Position numbers and translations under genes: made by a program
Shown here: one piece after another, positions 52,536 through 61,477 of the stretch
Position numbering within the stretch: the first letter of the stretch is position 1
Layout: each line of letters opens with the position of its first letter
Assembly (NCBI RefSeq): GCF_000744185.1
Contig: NZ_JQLL01000001.1
Coordinates: 62,001 to 126,000 of the forward strand
DNA length: 64,000 bases
Direction: 5' to 3'
Source: Carnobacterium funditum DSM 5970
GTDB taxonomy: Bacteria; Bacillota; Bacilli; Lactobacillales; Carnobacteriaceae
The notes under the pieces: generated by a model
What the model was told of the DNA's origin: nothing
What the model saw: the letters and a program-made list of their open reading frames with translations, nothing else
Databases searched by the model: none

Positions 52536-52988
52536 TTATAATGAATGGACCTTATCTACTAATGCTTTTGCGAAAGTTTTTAACTTTTCAACATCCTCTT
52601 TGTTGGGATCCAAGTCTACTTTAACACTTTGGGCACCTTCAATTGCTCCAACACGTTTAAATTGCTCTGTAAAGTCATCAACTGATTTGCAAAATTTTTC
52701 ATAAAATGTATCGCCTGAACCATACGTCCCAAATACTTTTCCAGTCAAATCAATCTCAGCAAGTTCTTCGTAAAAATCCACAATTTCATCTGGTAGATTA
52801 GCATCATTGCCATACGTATAGGTTCCAACTAAGCAAATATCAACAGCTAAAAAGTCTTCCGGATCAGCTTGCATGCAGTCAACAACTTCAACATCGACGC
52901 CTAAATCTTCTAAGGCCTCTTCAATCACACCGGTACATTCTTCTGTATTGCCAGTTAAACTCGCAAATACAATCATTGCAGTAGCCAT
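52536..52988 (-). CDS. Flavodoxin
   Basis: A 150-aa FMN-binding electron carrier. The phosphate loop is ASLTGNTEECTGVIEE (TGNTE), the 60s loop is GTYTYGNDANLPDEI, and GTYGSGDTFYEKFCKS provides the second FMN loop. The protein is acidic, as is usual. It passes single electrons to reductases such as pyruvate formate-lyase or ribonucleotide-reductase activating enzymes; its partner here is unknown. ATG 52988 after AAAGGAAGTG is preferred over an in-frame upstream start at 53042. Confidence 0.93.
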   Translation of the reverse strand: MATAMIVFASLTGNTEECTGVIEEALEDLGVDVEVVDCMQADPEDFLAVDICLVGTYTYGNDANLPDEIVDFYEELAEIDLTGKVFGTYGSGDTFYEKFCKSVDDFTEQFKRVGAIEGAQSVKVDLDPNKEDVEKLKTFAKALVDKVHSL

Positions 52989-53206
52989 TACTGATTCACT
53001 TCCTTTCTGAAAACGCACTCTATTCTTTATAAAGTATACCAAAAACTAAGCCCTTTTCGCAACGCTAATTAAGTTGAATAAGAGTAAGTGAAGTCTTCTA
53101 AGAAACCTCACAAGTAAAAAAAAGAAGAAAGGTTCACTTTTTAAGATTTTAAGCTTATAATAGAATTGGCTTAAAAGGCAAAACGAAAAGAAAAGAGGAA
53201 TAAGAA

Positions 53207-53956
53207 GTGATTACATTAAAATCAACACGAGAAATAGAGGCAATGGCAGAATCAGGTGCTCTATTAGCTAGCATTCACGAAAAACTACGTGATTTTATTA
53301 AACCAGGTGTAACAGGCACAGAAATTAACCAATTTTTCCATGACCAAATCGAAGCAGCAGGCGGAATCCCAGAACAAATTGGTTTCGAAGGATACGAATT
53401 CGCTACTTGTGTTAGTGTGAATGATGAAATTTGTCATGGTTTCCCAACAGACAAACCTTTAAAAGACAATGATTTGATTAAAGTTGATACGGTCGTTAAT
53501 CTAAAAGGCGCTATGTCTGACTCATGCTGGAGTTATGTCGTAGGTGAATCAACACCAGCAATCGATCACCTAATGAAAGTAACAAAAAATGCTTTATACA
53601 AAGGAATTGAACAAGCACAAGTTGGCAACCGAATTGGCGACATTGGGTATGCTATCCAAACATATGTAGAAGGAGAAGGTCTTTCAGTCGTCCGTGAATT
53701 TATCGGCCACGGTATCGGACCTACCATGCATGAAGCACCAGCTGTACCCCATTACGGCGATGCCGGCAAAGGATTACGCCTTAAAGAAGGAATGGTCATC
53801 ACCATTGAGCCCATGGTCAATACAGGCACATGGAAATCAAAAATGGACGATAATGGCTGGACAGCCCGCACAAAAGACGCCGGCCTAAGCTGCCAATTCG
53901 AACACACACTAGCCATCACAAAAGAAGGCCCAAGAATCCTCACAAAGCAAAAATAA
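53207..53956 (+). CDS. map: Methionine aminopeptidase, type I
   Basis: A 249-aa metalloprotease that removes the initiator Met from nascent proteins. The pita-bread fold is recognisable. Metal ligands sit in DLIKVDTVVNLKGAMSDSCW (Asp-Asp), EFIGHGIGPTMHEAP (His), GMVITIEPMV (Glu) and SCQFEHTLAI (Glu). The start is GTG 53207, 7 bases after AAAGAGGAA. The tandem array begins 3 bp after the stop. A second copy elsewhere in the genome is possible, since it lies outside the usual ribosomal operon. Confidence 0.95.
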   Translation: MITLKSTREIEAMAESGALLASIHEKLRDFIKPGVTGTEINQFFHDQIEAAGGIPEQIGFEGYEFATCVSVNDEICHGFPTDKPLKDNDLIKVDTVVNLKGAMSDSCWSYVVGESTPAIDHLMKVTKNALYKGIEQAQVGNRIGDIGYAIQTYVEGEGLSVVREFIGHGIGPTMHEAPAVPHYGDAGKGLRLKEGMVITIEPMVNTGTWKSKMDDNGWTARTKDAGLSCQFEHTLAITKEGPRILTKQK

Positions 53957-53958
53957 AA

Positions 53959-54480
53959 GATGCTGAGAACTCTGTTCAGGCATGAAAGAAAAATAGGAAA
54001 TGGCAAAGAGGATGCCTTTTATCCTCACAGCCATTTATCTTTTTTCCGAATGCCTAGAGTTCAAAGCTCAATTAGATAAGATGCTGAGAACTCTGTTCAG
54101 GCATGAAAGAAAAATAGGAAATGGCAAAGAGGATGCCTTTTATCCTCACAGCCATTTATCTTTTTTCCGAATGCCTAGAGTTCAAAGCTCAATTAGATAA
54201 GATGCTGAGAACTCTGATCAGGCATGAAAGAAAAATAGGAAATGGCAAAGAGGATGCCTTTTATCCTCACAGCCATTTATCTTTTTTCCGAATACCTAGA
54301 GTTCAAAGCTCAATTAGATAAGATGCTGAGAACTCTGATCAGGCATGAAAGAAAAATAGGAAATGGCAAAGAGGATGCCTTTTATCCTCACAGCCATTTA
54401 TCTTTTTTCCGAATACCTAGAGTTCAAAGCTCAATTAAGACAAGATGCTGAGAACTCTGCCTAATTATGAAAGAAAACAG
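53959..54480 (+). repeat. Tandem array of a 121-bp palindromic unit, four copies plus a fragment
   Basis: Units start at 53959, 54080, 54201 and 54322 (period 121), then a truncated fifth from 54444. Each unit can fold on itself in three nested stems: GAACTCT with AGAGTTC, then AATAGGAAATGGC with GCCATTTATC, then GAGGAT with ATCCTC at the tip. AGGCAT also pairs with ATGCCT in the first two units; in units 3 and 4 ATGCCT has become ATACCT. The three 66-69-codon frames here are byproducts of the repetition. The array follows map directly and ends before a terminator. Role unknown. Confidence 0.93.
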
Positions 54481-54534
54481 AAACTGATTAAAATCTTCGC
54501 AGTTTCAAAATAGTTAGACTAATGACTATAGCTG

Positions 54535-54577
54535 AAAGTTCAAAAGACATTTTAATAGAATGTCTTTTGAACTTTTT
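54535..54577 (+). terminator. Terminator after the 121-bp array
   Basis: A 17-bp stem (AAAGTTCAAAAGACATT with its complement, 54535-54551 with 54559-54575), then a T run. It may end a map-array transcript. Confidence 0.88.
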
Positions 54578-54683
54578 TTATATTTATCTTTAAAAATTTA
54601 TTATACCTATCAATAAACAACGTTTTTAATGATAATAATTAATCCTAAAGAATAATCTATAATAAAAAAATAAGTTAAATGGA

Positions 54684-55193
54684 GTGACCAATATTAAGAA
54701 GAAAAGAAAAAGAAGGTTAAACAATAAAGTGAAAATGATACTTGTCATTATGTTTGCATTGTTACTAGTTGTAGTATGGAATAGTCTCTCTAAAAAGGAG
54801 GATAGCTTGCCTGAAGTAACTGAAACTAGTGTAAAAGTAAAAAAAATTCTGGAAAAAGGTATAGAATCTAAAAAAGTTATAGAAAAAGAAGAAATGGAGG
54901 GAACATTGCTATCGAAAGAGTCAACTGATTATTTTATGGGCTTACTAGATGCTCAACAATTAGTTTATGCCTTAAATACTGGGTTATCTAGCGAGGTCAA
55001 CTTTGCTCATAAAACAGGTATCTTGGATGATGTGTCTCATGATGCAGGGATTATAATAGATCAAAATGGAGAAAGACATGTAGTTGTGGTTATGAGTGAT
55101 GGTTGGACTAATGCGTATGGACAGGCGCTACGCCAATGTTTGTTAGAAGTGGCGAGTCAATCATGGATTATTTATCAAAACAATAAAAAATAA
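54684..55193 (+). CDS. Internally deleted class-A beta-lactamase-like serine hydrolase
   Basis: A 169-aa protein. The first 40 residues are a basic start and signal anchor (MILVIMFALLLVVVWNSL). The last 90 residues are the C-terminus of a serine hydrolase of the class-A beta-lactamase fold: LLSKESTDYFMGLLDAQQLV, FAHKTGILDDVSHDAGIIID with the KTG box, and HVVVVMSDGWTN. The middle, which should carry the SxxK nucleophile and the SDN and Glu boxes, is missing, so it cannot be catalytic. About 150-200 residues appear lost by in-frame deletion. The start is uncertain, since GTG 54684 overlaps the likely SD. It should not be read as a resistance gene. Confidence 0.65.
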   Translation: MTNIKKKRKRRLNNKVKMILVIMFALLLVVVWNSLSKKEDSLPEVTETSVKVKKILEKGIESKKVIEKEEMEGTLLSKESTDYFMGLLDAQQLVYALNTGLSSEVNFAHKTGILDDVSHDAGIIIDQNGERHVVVVMSDGWTNAYGQALRQCLLEVASQSWIIYQNNKK

Positions 55194-55201
55194 TACAATA
55201 G

Positions 55202-55248
55202 AAAATCTGAAATCAGCGTAGCTAGATAGCGTTAATTTTAGATTTTTT
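55202..55248 (+). terminator. Terminator after the deleted hydrolase gene
   Basis: AAAATCT...AGATTTTTT stem with an inner AAAT/ATTT pairing. Confidence 0.65.
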
Positions 55249-55434
55249 GCTGAATAGGCTAACTTAAAAAAGAGATGAAATAAATTGTGAGATAAAAAAT
55301 TAACGGTAAAGTCTTACAACATTATGTTCTTAAGCTGAAAGTTAAAAAATTATCCTTTATACGCTGGACCTTCACTAGTTTTTTTATGAAAAAATCAGTA
55401 TAATAAGGAACAATAACTAAAAAGGGGTTTAAAA

Positions 55435-56331
55435 ATGATTCAACGTACTAAAAAAAAAGCCGTCAAACAGTTTATCGGTATTCTATGGACGAAATATAAA
55501 GTAGCAGAGGTGACAAATTCAGGCGCAGTGATTGCGTATTATTTTTTATTATCATTGTTTCCATTACTGATTGTAATAGGGAACTTATTGCCATTATTAA
55601 ATCTATCGCCTGAAACGGTTTATCCTTATTTAGATAGAGCTGTACCAGCATACCTAGTAGAAAATCTAAAACCCACTATGGATAAAATCTTAACATCGGG
55701 AAGCAACGGGGTTTTATCTATCGCTGCAATTGGAACTTTATGGTCTGCAAGCCGAGGGATGAATGCGATGCAAATTAGCATGAACAAAGCTTACGGTGTA
55801 GAGCCGCGTAAAAACATCATTTTTATCCGTTTAGCTTCGATTACTTTTACGGTTGCTTTGATAACAGGTTTGATTTTATTAGTAGTAGTTTTTAGTTTCG
55901 GTCAATTGATTCTGGAAGGACTCACACCCTTATTAAAATTGCCGCCTGATTTAATTGATATGTTTCTAAGTATCCGATGGCCGGTAACCATGTTTACGTT
56001 GTTTTTCTCGTTTTCATTGTTGTATTATTTTGTACCCAATGCAAAGTTGAATTTAAAATTAGTTCTACCAGGAGCGATTTTCTCAACCATTGGCTGGATT
56101 TTAATCACTCAAGCTTTTACGGTGTACGTTTCTTACTTTGCTGTAGGTACGTTGAGTTATGGTGCAATTGGGACATTGATTGTATTTATGTTGTGGCTAA
56201 ACCTGCTGGGAGCATTGCTAACGGTAGGAGCACTGGTTAATGCAACAATTGTGGAATATCAACAAGGAACAATTGAGCAATCAAGTAGCCGGATAGGTAA
56301 TTACGTTGAGGGGAAAATGAAAAGAAAGTAA
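55435..56331 (+). CDS. YihY/BrkB-family membrane protein
   Basis: A 298-aa integral membrane protein with six predicted helices. Family landmarks are GAVIAYYFLLSLFPLLIVIG, TLWSASRGMNAMQISMNKAYG with the EPRKNIIFIRLASI segment after it, and FVPNAKLNLKLVLPGAIFST. It belongs to the YihY/UPF0761 family, formerly thought to be RNase BN. Its function is not proven, with a lipid or envelope role suspected. The SD AAAAGGGG precedes ATG. Confidence 0.9.
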   Translation: MIQRTKKKAVKQFIGILWTKYKVAEVTNSGAVIAYYFLLSLFPLLIVIGNLLPLLNLSPETVYPYLDRAVPAYLVENLKPTMDKILTSGSNGVLSIAAIGTLWSASRGMNAMQISMNKAYGVEPRKNIIFIRLASITFTVALITGLILLVVVFSFGQLILEGLTPLLKLPPDLIDMFLSIRWPVTMFTLFFSFSLLYYFVPNAKLNLKLVLPGAIFSTIGWILITQAFTVYVSYFAVGTLSYGAIGTLIVFMLWLNLLGALLTVGALVNATIVEYQQGTIEQSSSRIGNYVEGKMKRK

Positions 56332-56467
56332 CAGGGATCAGCAAATCTCTTCTTTTTAGAGAAAACTTAATCAGAATGAAACGAAGAATAGATTATAATT
56401 ATGATACAATGACTACGTTGTTTGATTCTGTAAGATGAATAAGATTATGGATAAAGGAGTTAAAGCA

Positions 56468-57547
56468 ATGATTGATGTGTCTATCATTATGCCCATCTAT
56501 AACGTTGAAAAATATTTAGAAAAAGCGATTAAAAGCGTATTGAACCAAACGCATAAAAATATTGAATTAATCTTAGTAAATGATGGTTCACCTGATCATT
56601 CAATACAAATATGTCGGCATTATGCAAAAGTAGATGAGCGAGTTTATGTGCTGAACCAAGAAAATACGGGTGCAGGTTATGCTCGTAACGCAGGTTTAGC
56701 TAAAGCTAGTGGGACTTATATCTATTTTATAGATCCAGATGATTACATCGAAACTAATTTAATTGAAGATAATTTGAAAATTGCAAAAGAAACAGGTGCT
56801 GATTTAGTAATGTTTGGTTTTTTTGAAGAAATAAGCAGCAAAGATGGAAGTTCAACTAATAGTCTCAGTACACCTAAATTGGCATCATCAGAAAGCATAT
56901 TTCAGTTCAGAGAAAATTTTAGCGAGTATTATTCTTTTACACCGTATGCATTATGGAATAAATTGTATAAAAGTCAGTATTTGAAAGAGAATAACGTTCA
57001 GTTTTCGAATCAAAAAATTGGTGAAGATGCTTTATTTAATTTACAAGTATATCGTCACATAGAGAAAGTTGAAATCAATCCGAATGCGTACTACCATTAT
57101 GTCTTTAGACCAGATTCAGCTGTAAATCACTATACAAAAGATCGCTTCAACCAAGAGTATAGAGTAGCTAACAGTTTTGGGAAATTGATGGAAGAGTGGG
57201 ATGAAAGTTTAAAATTCCAAGAATTGATGAACAAAGAATATTGGAATGCGATTTATTTAGAATTAAAGAATCTTTCATCTAAAGAATGTACTTTGAAAAA
57301 GAAAGAAAAAATTAGCTTGATAGAAATAATGATGAACAATGAAAAGCTTGAACATGCAGTAACAGAATTAAATAGACGATCCGAGAAAAACAGATTTGTA
57401 AAAGCATTGTTATTTTTAGTTAAGAATAAGAACTATTCTTTAGCACTTAGTTTAATGAGATTACGAACCAATATGGGCAAAAAATCCCAAAACTTATTAA
57501 ATATAATTAAGCGAGTTGGTTATAAAAAGGGAGTGGAAATACAGTGA
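56468..57547 (+). CDS. Glycosyltransferase family 2
   Basis: A 359-aa GT-A inverting glycosyltransferase. The opening VSIIMPIYNVEKYLEKAIKS with ELILVNDGSPDHS (nucleotide-binding Asp) and the DXD-like YFIDPDDYI are GT2 hallmarks, and GEDALFNLQVY is the later acidic motif. It adds a sugar to the growing repeat unit of an exopolysaccharide or capsule at the inner membrane face. ATG 56468 follows AAAGGAG; an upstream in-frame start at 56435 has no SD. The stop overlaps the next gene's GTG by 4 bp (GTGA), so the two are translationally coupled. Confidence 0.9.
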   Translation: MIDVSIIMPIYNVEKYLEKAIKSVLNQTHKNIELILVNDGSPDHSIQICRHYAKVDERVYVLNQENTGAGYARNAGLAKASGTYIYFIDPDDYIETNLIEDNLKIAKETGADLVMFGFFEEISSKDGSSTNSLSTPKLASSESIFQFRENFSEYYSFTPYALWNKLYKSQYLKENNVQFSNQKIGEDALFNLQVYRHIEKVEINPNAYYHYVFRPDSAVNHYTKDRFNQEYRVANSFGKLMEEWDESLKFQELMNKEYWNAIYLELKNLSSKECTLKKKEKISLIEIMMNNEKLEHAVTELNRRSEKNRFVKALLFLVKNKNYSLALSLMRLRTNMGKKSQNLLNIIKRVGYKKGVEIQ

Positions 57548-58974
57548 ACCTGATTGATGAATTTAAAAAGGGTGTACTGTATAGTGCTATAGGAAAGTAT
57601 TCTAATGTTATTGTGCAACTCCTTGTTCAAGCTATTCTTTCTAGACTATTAACACCCAAAGAATACGGCGTTGTTGCAGTAGTAAATGTATTTTTAGTCT
57701 TCTTCCAGATGTTAGCTGATTTTGGGATTGGACCTGCCATTATTCAAAATAAAAAGCTGACGAAAAAAGAAATCAATAGTATCTTTGTTTTTTCTTGCTA
57801 TTTAGCAGTAGTATTAGGCTTAGTTTTCATGTCTCTCGGTTACCCAATTAGTTTGTTTTATAGTGATGCGATATACATACCCATTAGTTTAGTTCTTGGC
57901 GTTTGTGTCTTCTTTTATGGGATATTAGTTGTACCGCAAAACATGCTTTTAAGAGAAAAAAACTTCATGGCTGTCAATATTGTCACAGTGATAGCAAATG
58001 TTCTTTCAGGTATTATCTCGATAGTTTTAGCGATGGCAGGTTTCAGCTATTATTCATTGATCATAAGCAACACAATAAAAGCCGCTTTTTTATTTTTTGT
58101 TTTTTATTTTAAAACAAAACTAAAAGTGAGCTTCAAACTAGATTTAGGCCCCATAAAAAAAATCTTTTCTTTTTCAAAAAATCAATTTATTTTTAACTTT
58201 ATCAATTATTTTTCAGGAAATTTAGATAAGATTTTGATTGGACGTTATTTTTCAACCAGTTCATTGGCTTATTATGATAAATCTTATCAATTATCCCTTT
58301 ACCCTAATCAGATTTTGACTAATGTAATCTATCCCGTTATTCAACCTATTATGTCCGACTATGAAACGAAAATGGATAAAATTAAAAATGTCTATTTATT
58401 GTTAACACGATTTCTAGGGACGATTGGATTGTCGCTTTCGATTTTTTTATTTTTTTCAGCAAAAGAAATCATTTTATTTTTATTCGGTGGACAGTGGGAT
58501 GGAAGTATAGCAACATTCCAAATTCTGGCATTTTCAGTTTGGATTCAACTAATATTAACGATTACCGGAGCTATTTTTCAATCAGCTAACCGGACAGATT
58601 TGTTGCTTGTCTCGGGTGTTTTAACAGCAGTGACGAATATTACTGCAATGGTTGTTGGAATCTCTACAGGGAAAATTGAATATGTAGCTTTATTATTAGT
58701 CTTTGCGTTTACAATCAATTTTTTGCAAACGAATTATTTATTGATGTATAAAATGTTTGAGTCAAATTATGCAGAGTTTTTCAAAATCTTATTTAAACCG
58801 GCTTTAATGGCAGCTTCTCAAGCGATTATATTTTTATTGCTTCCTACACTACCATTTTCAAATTTTATCAATTTAGTGATAAAGGGAATGATTTTTGTTT
58901 TTGTATTTGGGATAGGATTGATCCTTACAGGTGAGATGAAGGTAATCAAAGAAATGATAGCAAAAAGAAAATAG
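57544..58974 (+). CDS. Polysaccharide flippase (Wzx/TuaB-like)
   Basis: A 476-aa membrane protein of the MOP superfamily with about 12-14 helices. The N-terminus YSAIGKYSNVIVQLLVQAIL with SRLLTPKEYGVVAVVNVF, then DFGIGPAIIQNKKLTKKEIN, matches WzxC/TuaB-type oligosaccharide flippases. It should move lipid-linked repeat units across the membrane for polymerisation. The GTG start overlaps the preceding GT2 stop, and a second GT2 follows after 25 bp. The gene is markedly AT-rich. Confidence 0.9.
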   Translation: MNLIDEFKKGVLYSAIGKYSNVIVQLLVQAILSRLLTPKEYGVVAVVNVFLVFFQMLADFGIGPAIIQNKKLTKKEINSIFVFSCYLAVVLGLVFMSLGYPISLFYSDAIYIPISLVLGVCVFFYGILVVPQNMLLREKNFMAVNIVTVIANVLSGIISIVLAMAGFSYYSLIISNTIKAAFLFFVFYFKTKLKVSFKLDLGPIKKIFSFSKNQFIFNFINYFSGNLDKILIGRYFSTSSLAYYDKSYQLSLYPNQILTNVIYPVIQPIMSDYETKMDKIKNVYLLLTRFLGTIGLSLSIFLFFSAKEIILFLFGGQWDGSIATFQILAFSVWIQLILTITGAIFQSANRTDLLLVSGVLTAVTNITAMVVGISTGKIEYVALLLVFAFTINFLQTNYLLMYKMFESNYAEFFKILFKPALMAASQAIIFLLLPTLPFSNFINLVIKGMIFVFVFGIGLILTGEMKVIKEMIAKRK

Positions 58975-58999
58975 TACACATTTCTAAAGGAGTATACGA

Positions 59000-59923
59000 A
59001 TGAAGAATAAACCACTTGTTTCAGTGATTGTACCAGTATACAATGTTGAAGAATATATAGAAGAATGTCTGGAATCGATTATAAATCAAACTTATCAAGA
59101 ACTTGAAATTCTTGTAATAGAAGATGGAAGTACCGATGAAAGCCCGCAAAGAATACAGAACTATTTAAGTGATGATCGGATTATTTTTATTGAACAGAAA
59201 AATAAAGGATTGTCAGGTGCTCGTAATACTGGGATGGCTAAAGCCACAGGTAAATACATCTTGTTTGTCGATTCAGATGACTACATTGATACTAACTTAT
59301 TGTCTGAACTCGTTCCATTAATGGAAGGAAAAAAACTTGATTTAATTCGTTTTAATGGAATGGCCTTCACAGATGGTATGGAAAAAGAGATCAATCAAAA
59401 ATATTATGACTTCAGCCATCGTTTAGTAGAAAATCATATTTATGAAGAAGATAGCTTTAAAGCGAATAGCAAGACGTTTGTTTCACCAGTGTATTTATAT
59501 TTAACTAGGAAAGGCGTACTGACAGAAAACAACTTAACATTCAGAGAAGATATCATCCATGAAGATGAACTCTTTACTCCACAGGTTTTTATTCATATAA
59601 AAACGATGATGTACGTTAATGCCTTTTATTATTATAGAAGATACAGACAAAACTCTATTATGACGATACAGACACCGGAACAACGACAACGGTCGTTTGA
59701 TTCTTACTTTAAAATTTTTGAAGAATTAGAATTATTGTATCAAAGTGATATTTATAATAAGAAACAAAAAAAATTAATCAAACGTCAAATGTTATCCATA
59801 TATAGTGGTTTGAAAGAAAAAAAATCAAAAAAAGAAGGGAAGCAGAAAATTAATAACCAGACAAAGTCTATTACGTTAAAAGATAAAAGTTACTTGAAAT
59901 TATTGAAATTTAAAAACCGTTAG
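59000..59923 (+). CDS. Glycosyltransferase family 2
   Basis: A 307-aa GT2 enzyme with LVSVIVPVYNVEEYIEECLE, then EILVIEDGSTDESPQ, DXD-like FVDSDDYIDTNL and the later HEDELFTPQ acidic motif. It is related to but clearly distinct from the GT2 at 56468, so the two probably add different sugars. The last 40 residues are strongly basic (KEKKSKKEGKQKIN), suggesting contact with the membrane surface. The SD AAAGGAG precedes ATG 59000. A terminator-like hairpin follows. Confidence 0.9.
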   Translation: MKNKPLVSVIVPVYNVEEYIEECLESIINQTYQELEILVIEDGSTDESPQRIQNYLSDDRIIFIEQKNKGLSGARNTGMAKATGKYILFVDSDDYIDTNLLSELVPLMEGKKLDLIRFNGMAFTDGMEKEINQKYYDFSHRLVENHIYEEDSFKANSKTFVSPVYLYLTRKGVLTENNLTFREDIIHEDELFTPQVFIHIKTMMYVNAFYYYRRYRQNSIMTIQTPEQRQRSFDSYFKIFEELELLYQSDIYNKKQKKLIKRQMLSIYSGLKEKKSKKEGKQKINNQTKSITLKDKSYLKLLKFKNR

Positions 59924-59949
59924 ATATATTGAAAGATGATACGTTCTAT

Positions 59950-60002
59950 AAGTCTCTTCAATTTTTCTTTTAATAGATAAATTGAGGGGACTTGTATTTT
60001 TT
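59950..60002 (+). terminator. Terminator within the polysaccharide cluster
   Basis: A 15-bp stem with G-U pairs (59950-59964 with 59979-59993) and T-rich tail. A new extended -10 (TGATATAAT near 60092-60100) follows, so the cluster has at least two transcription units. Confidence 0.75.
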
Positions 60003-60191
60003 AACTCTGAAGTATCAAGTCTTAGCAGTCATATTAACTGAGTTTCATGTGAATAAATATTAAAGAAACTTTATATTTCAACAATTCAGTTTGTGATATA
60101 ATAAGCAGAATATTCAGGGGAAAAATAATATAGTCATAAAAAAAATAGTATTTAAAGATAAAGTATTTTATTTAAAAGGAGAATAGTTAAG

Positions 60192-61403
60192 ATGAATTAT
60201 AGTTACCTGGGCGATAAGTGGCTAAGTATCAATAAAAAAGTCGATAATATATGGGCACACATATTCTTATACTTATTATCATTTTCATTTGTTGTTACAG
60301 ATTGGATGATAGGAATATTTACATTATCTGATTTTGTTTTTTTAATAATATTATTTTTAATGTTGATTACTGGTAATTTTATTTTTAAGAAAGAACAAGT
60401 CATATTGTCTATGGCGCTTATAGCTGTAGTATTTTTAAATGTTCTCTTTAGTGATATGTATAACGAAAGTTTCCAAATTTCTGTTGGAATAGCAGGTTTG
60501 GTGAAAATAACATTTTACTTGGTTACTATAATGGGGTTATACAACTTTATAAAGAAAAGAGAATTAGAAAACAAAGCTTTAATTGCTATAAATGTTGTAG
60601 CCGTTATTGTTTCGTTGATAGGTATATATATTACGATAGCAATATATTCAGACGGTGCATTACCTTTTGATTTTTTTTGGGAATTTACAAGGAGCGATCG
60701 TTTAAGTTATTCATTTAATTGGAACGATCAATTCATTCGGTCAAGAAGCATTTTTTCAGAACCCTCATATTTTGGTTACTATTTAAATATAATTTTGGGA
60801 ATAAACTACTTTAATAAAGTGGGAATGAATATATCTAAATGGGTAAATATGTTTTTAACAGTGATGATTATCCTAACCTTTTCATACAGTTCTATTGCTA
60901 TAATGATAATTATTCAGATGTTAAAAAGTTTTGACTTTGTTAAAAATAAAGACTTCAAATGGAACAACTTTTATTATTTTTATATTTTTATAGTAGTTAT
61001 GGTTATTTTTGTTTTTTGGGAAACGTTTAGTGAGACTTTGCTTAAGCGTACACTAGACATATTGTCGGGAGAAGATACATCAGCAATTAATAGAATTACA
61101 AACAGTTGGCAGTATACTAATAAAGAACATTTATTTTTAGGAAATGGTATCGGACATACCCCGTCCATCTGGAATATCTATGCCTATATGTTATCAGATT
61201 TTGGGATAATTGCATTTGCTTGTTCGGTTATTTTTACAGGATATATTATGATGAAAAACTTTAGAATAGGTATGTTATTTTTATTGCTAAACTTTCAAAA
61301 AGGGGGATACTTATCTAATTCTTTTTGGATATTTTTACTATTGATATTTCTTTTTATGAGTTCTCAAAATACCCAGAAAAATAAAAAGATATATAAGCAT
61401 TAA
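60192..61403 (+). CDS. O-antigen/EPS polymerase-like membrane protein (Wzy)
   Basis: A 403-aa protein with about 10-11 predicted helices and one large outside loop around residues 150-195 (DFFWEFTRSDRLSYSFNW, SRSIFSEPSYFGYYLNIIL). The SEPSYFG segment recurs in EPS polymerases. Wzy proteins share topology more than sequence, and the cluster context with flippase and transferases supports the call. The SD AAAGGAGAA precedes ATG. Very AT-rich. Confidence 0.78.
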   Translation: MNYSYLGDKWLSINKKVDNIWAHIFLYLLSFSFVVTDWMIGIFTLSDFVFLIILFLMLITGNFIFKKEQVILSMALIAVVFLNVLFSDMYNESFQISVGIAGLVKITFYLVTIMGLYNFIKKRELENKALIAINVVAVIVSLIGIYITIAIYSDGALPFDFFWEFTRSDRLSYSFNWNDQFIRSRSIFSEPSYFGYYLNIILGINYFNKVGMNISKWVNMFLTVMIILTFSYSSIAIMIIIQMLKSFDFVKNKDFKWNNFYYFYIFIVVMVIFVFWETFSETLLKRTLDILSGEDTSAINRITNSWQYTNKEHLFLGNGIGHTPSIWNIYAYMLSDFGIIAFACSVIFTGYIMMKNFRIGMLFLLLNFQKGGYLSNSFWIFLLLIFLFMSSQNTQKNKKIYKH

Positions 61404-61477
61404 TGGGATTTAGAATTAGAATATGGTAATATAAATTAATGTACATTCTAGAAGAAGATTATTGGAGGAAAAAGTAA

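Noticed and set aside
54000-54451. Three near-identical 66-69-codon frames (MAKRMPFILTAIYLFSE...)
   Set aside because: They arise from reading the same 121-bp repeat unit; starts lack a proper SD, and the repeat's palindromic structure explains the conservation better than a protein.
54684-55193. Beta-lactamase resistance gene
   Set aside because: The catalytic serine box and other active-site motifs are absent; only the KTG region remains.
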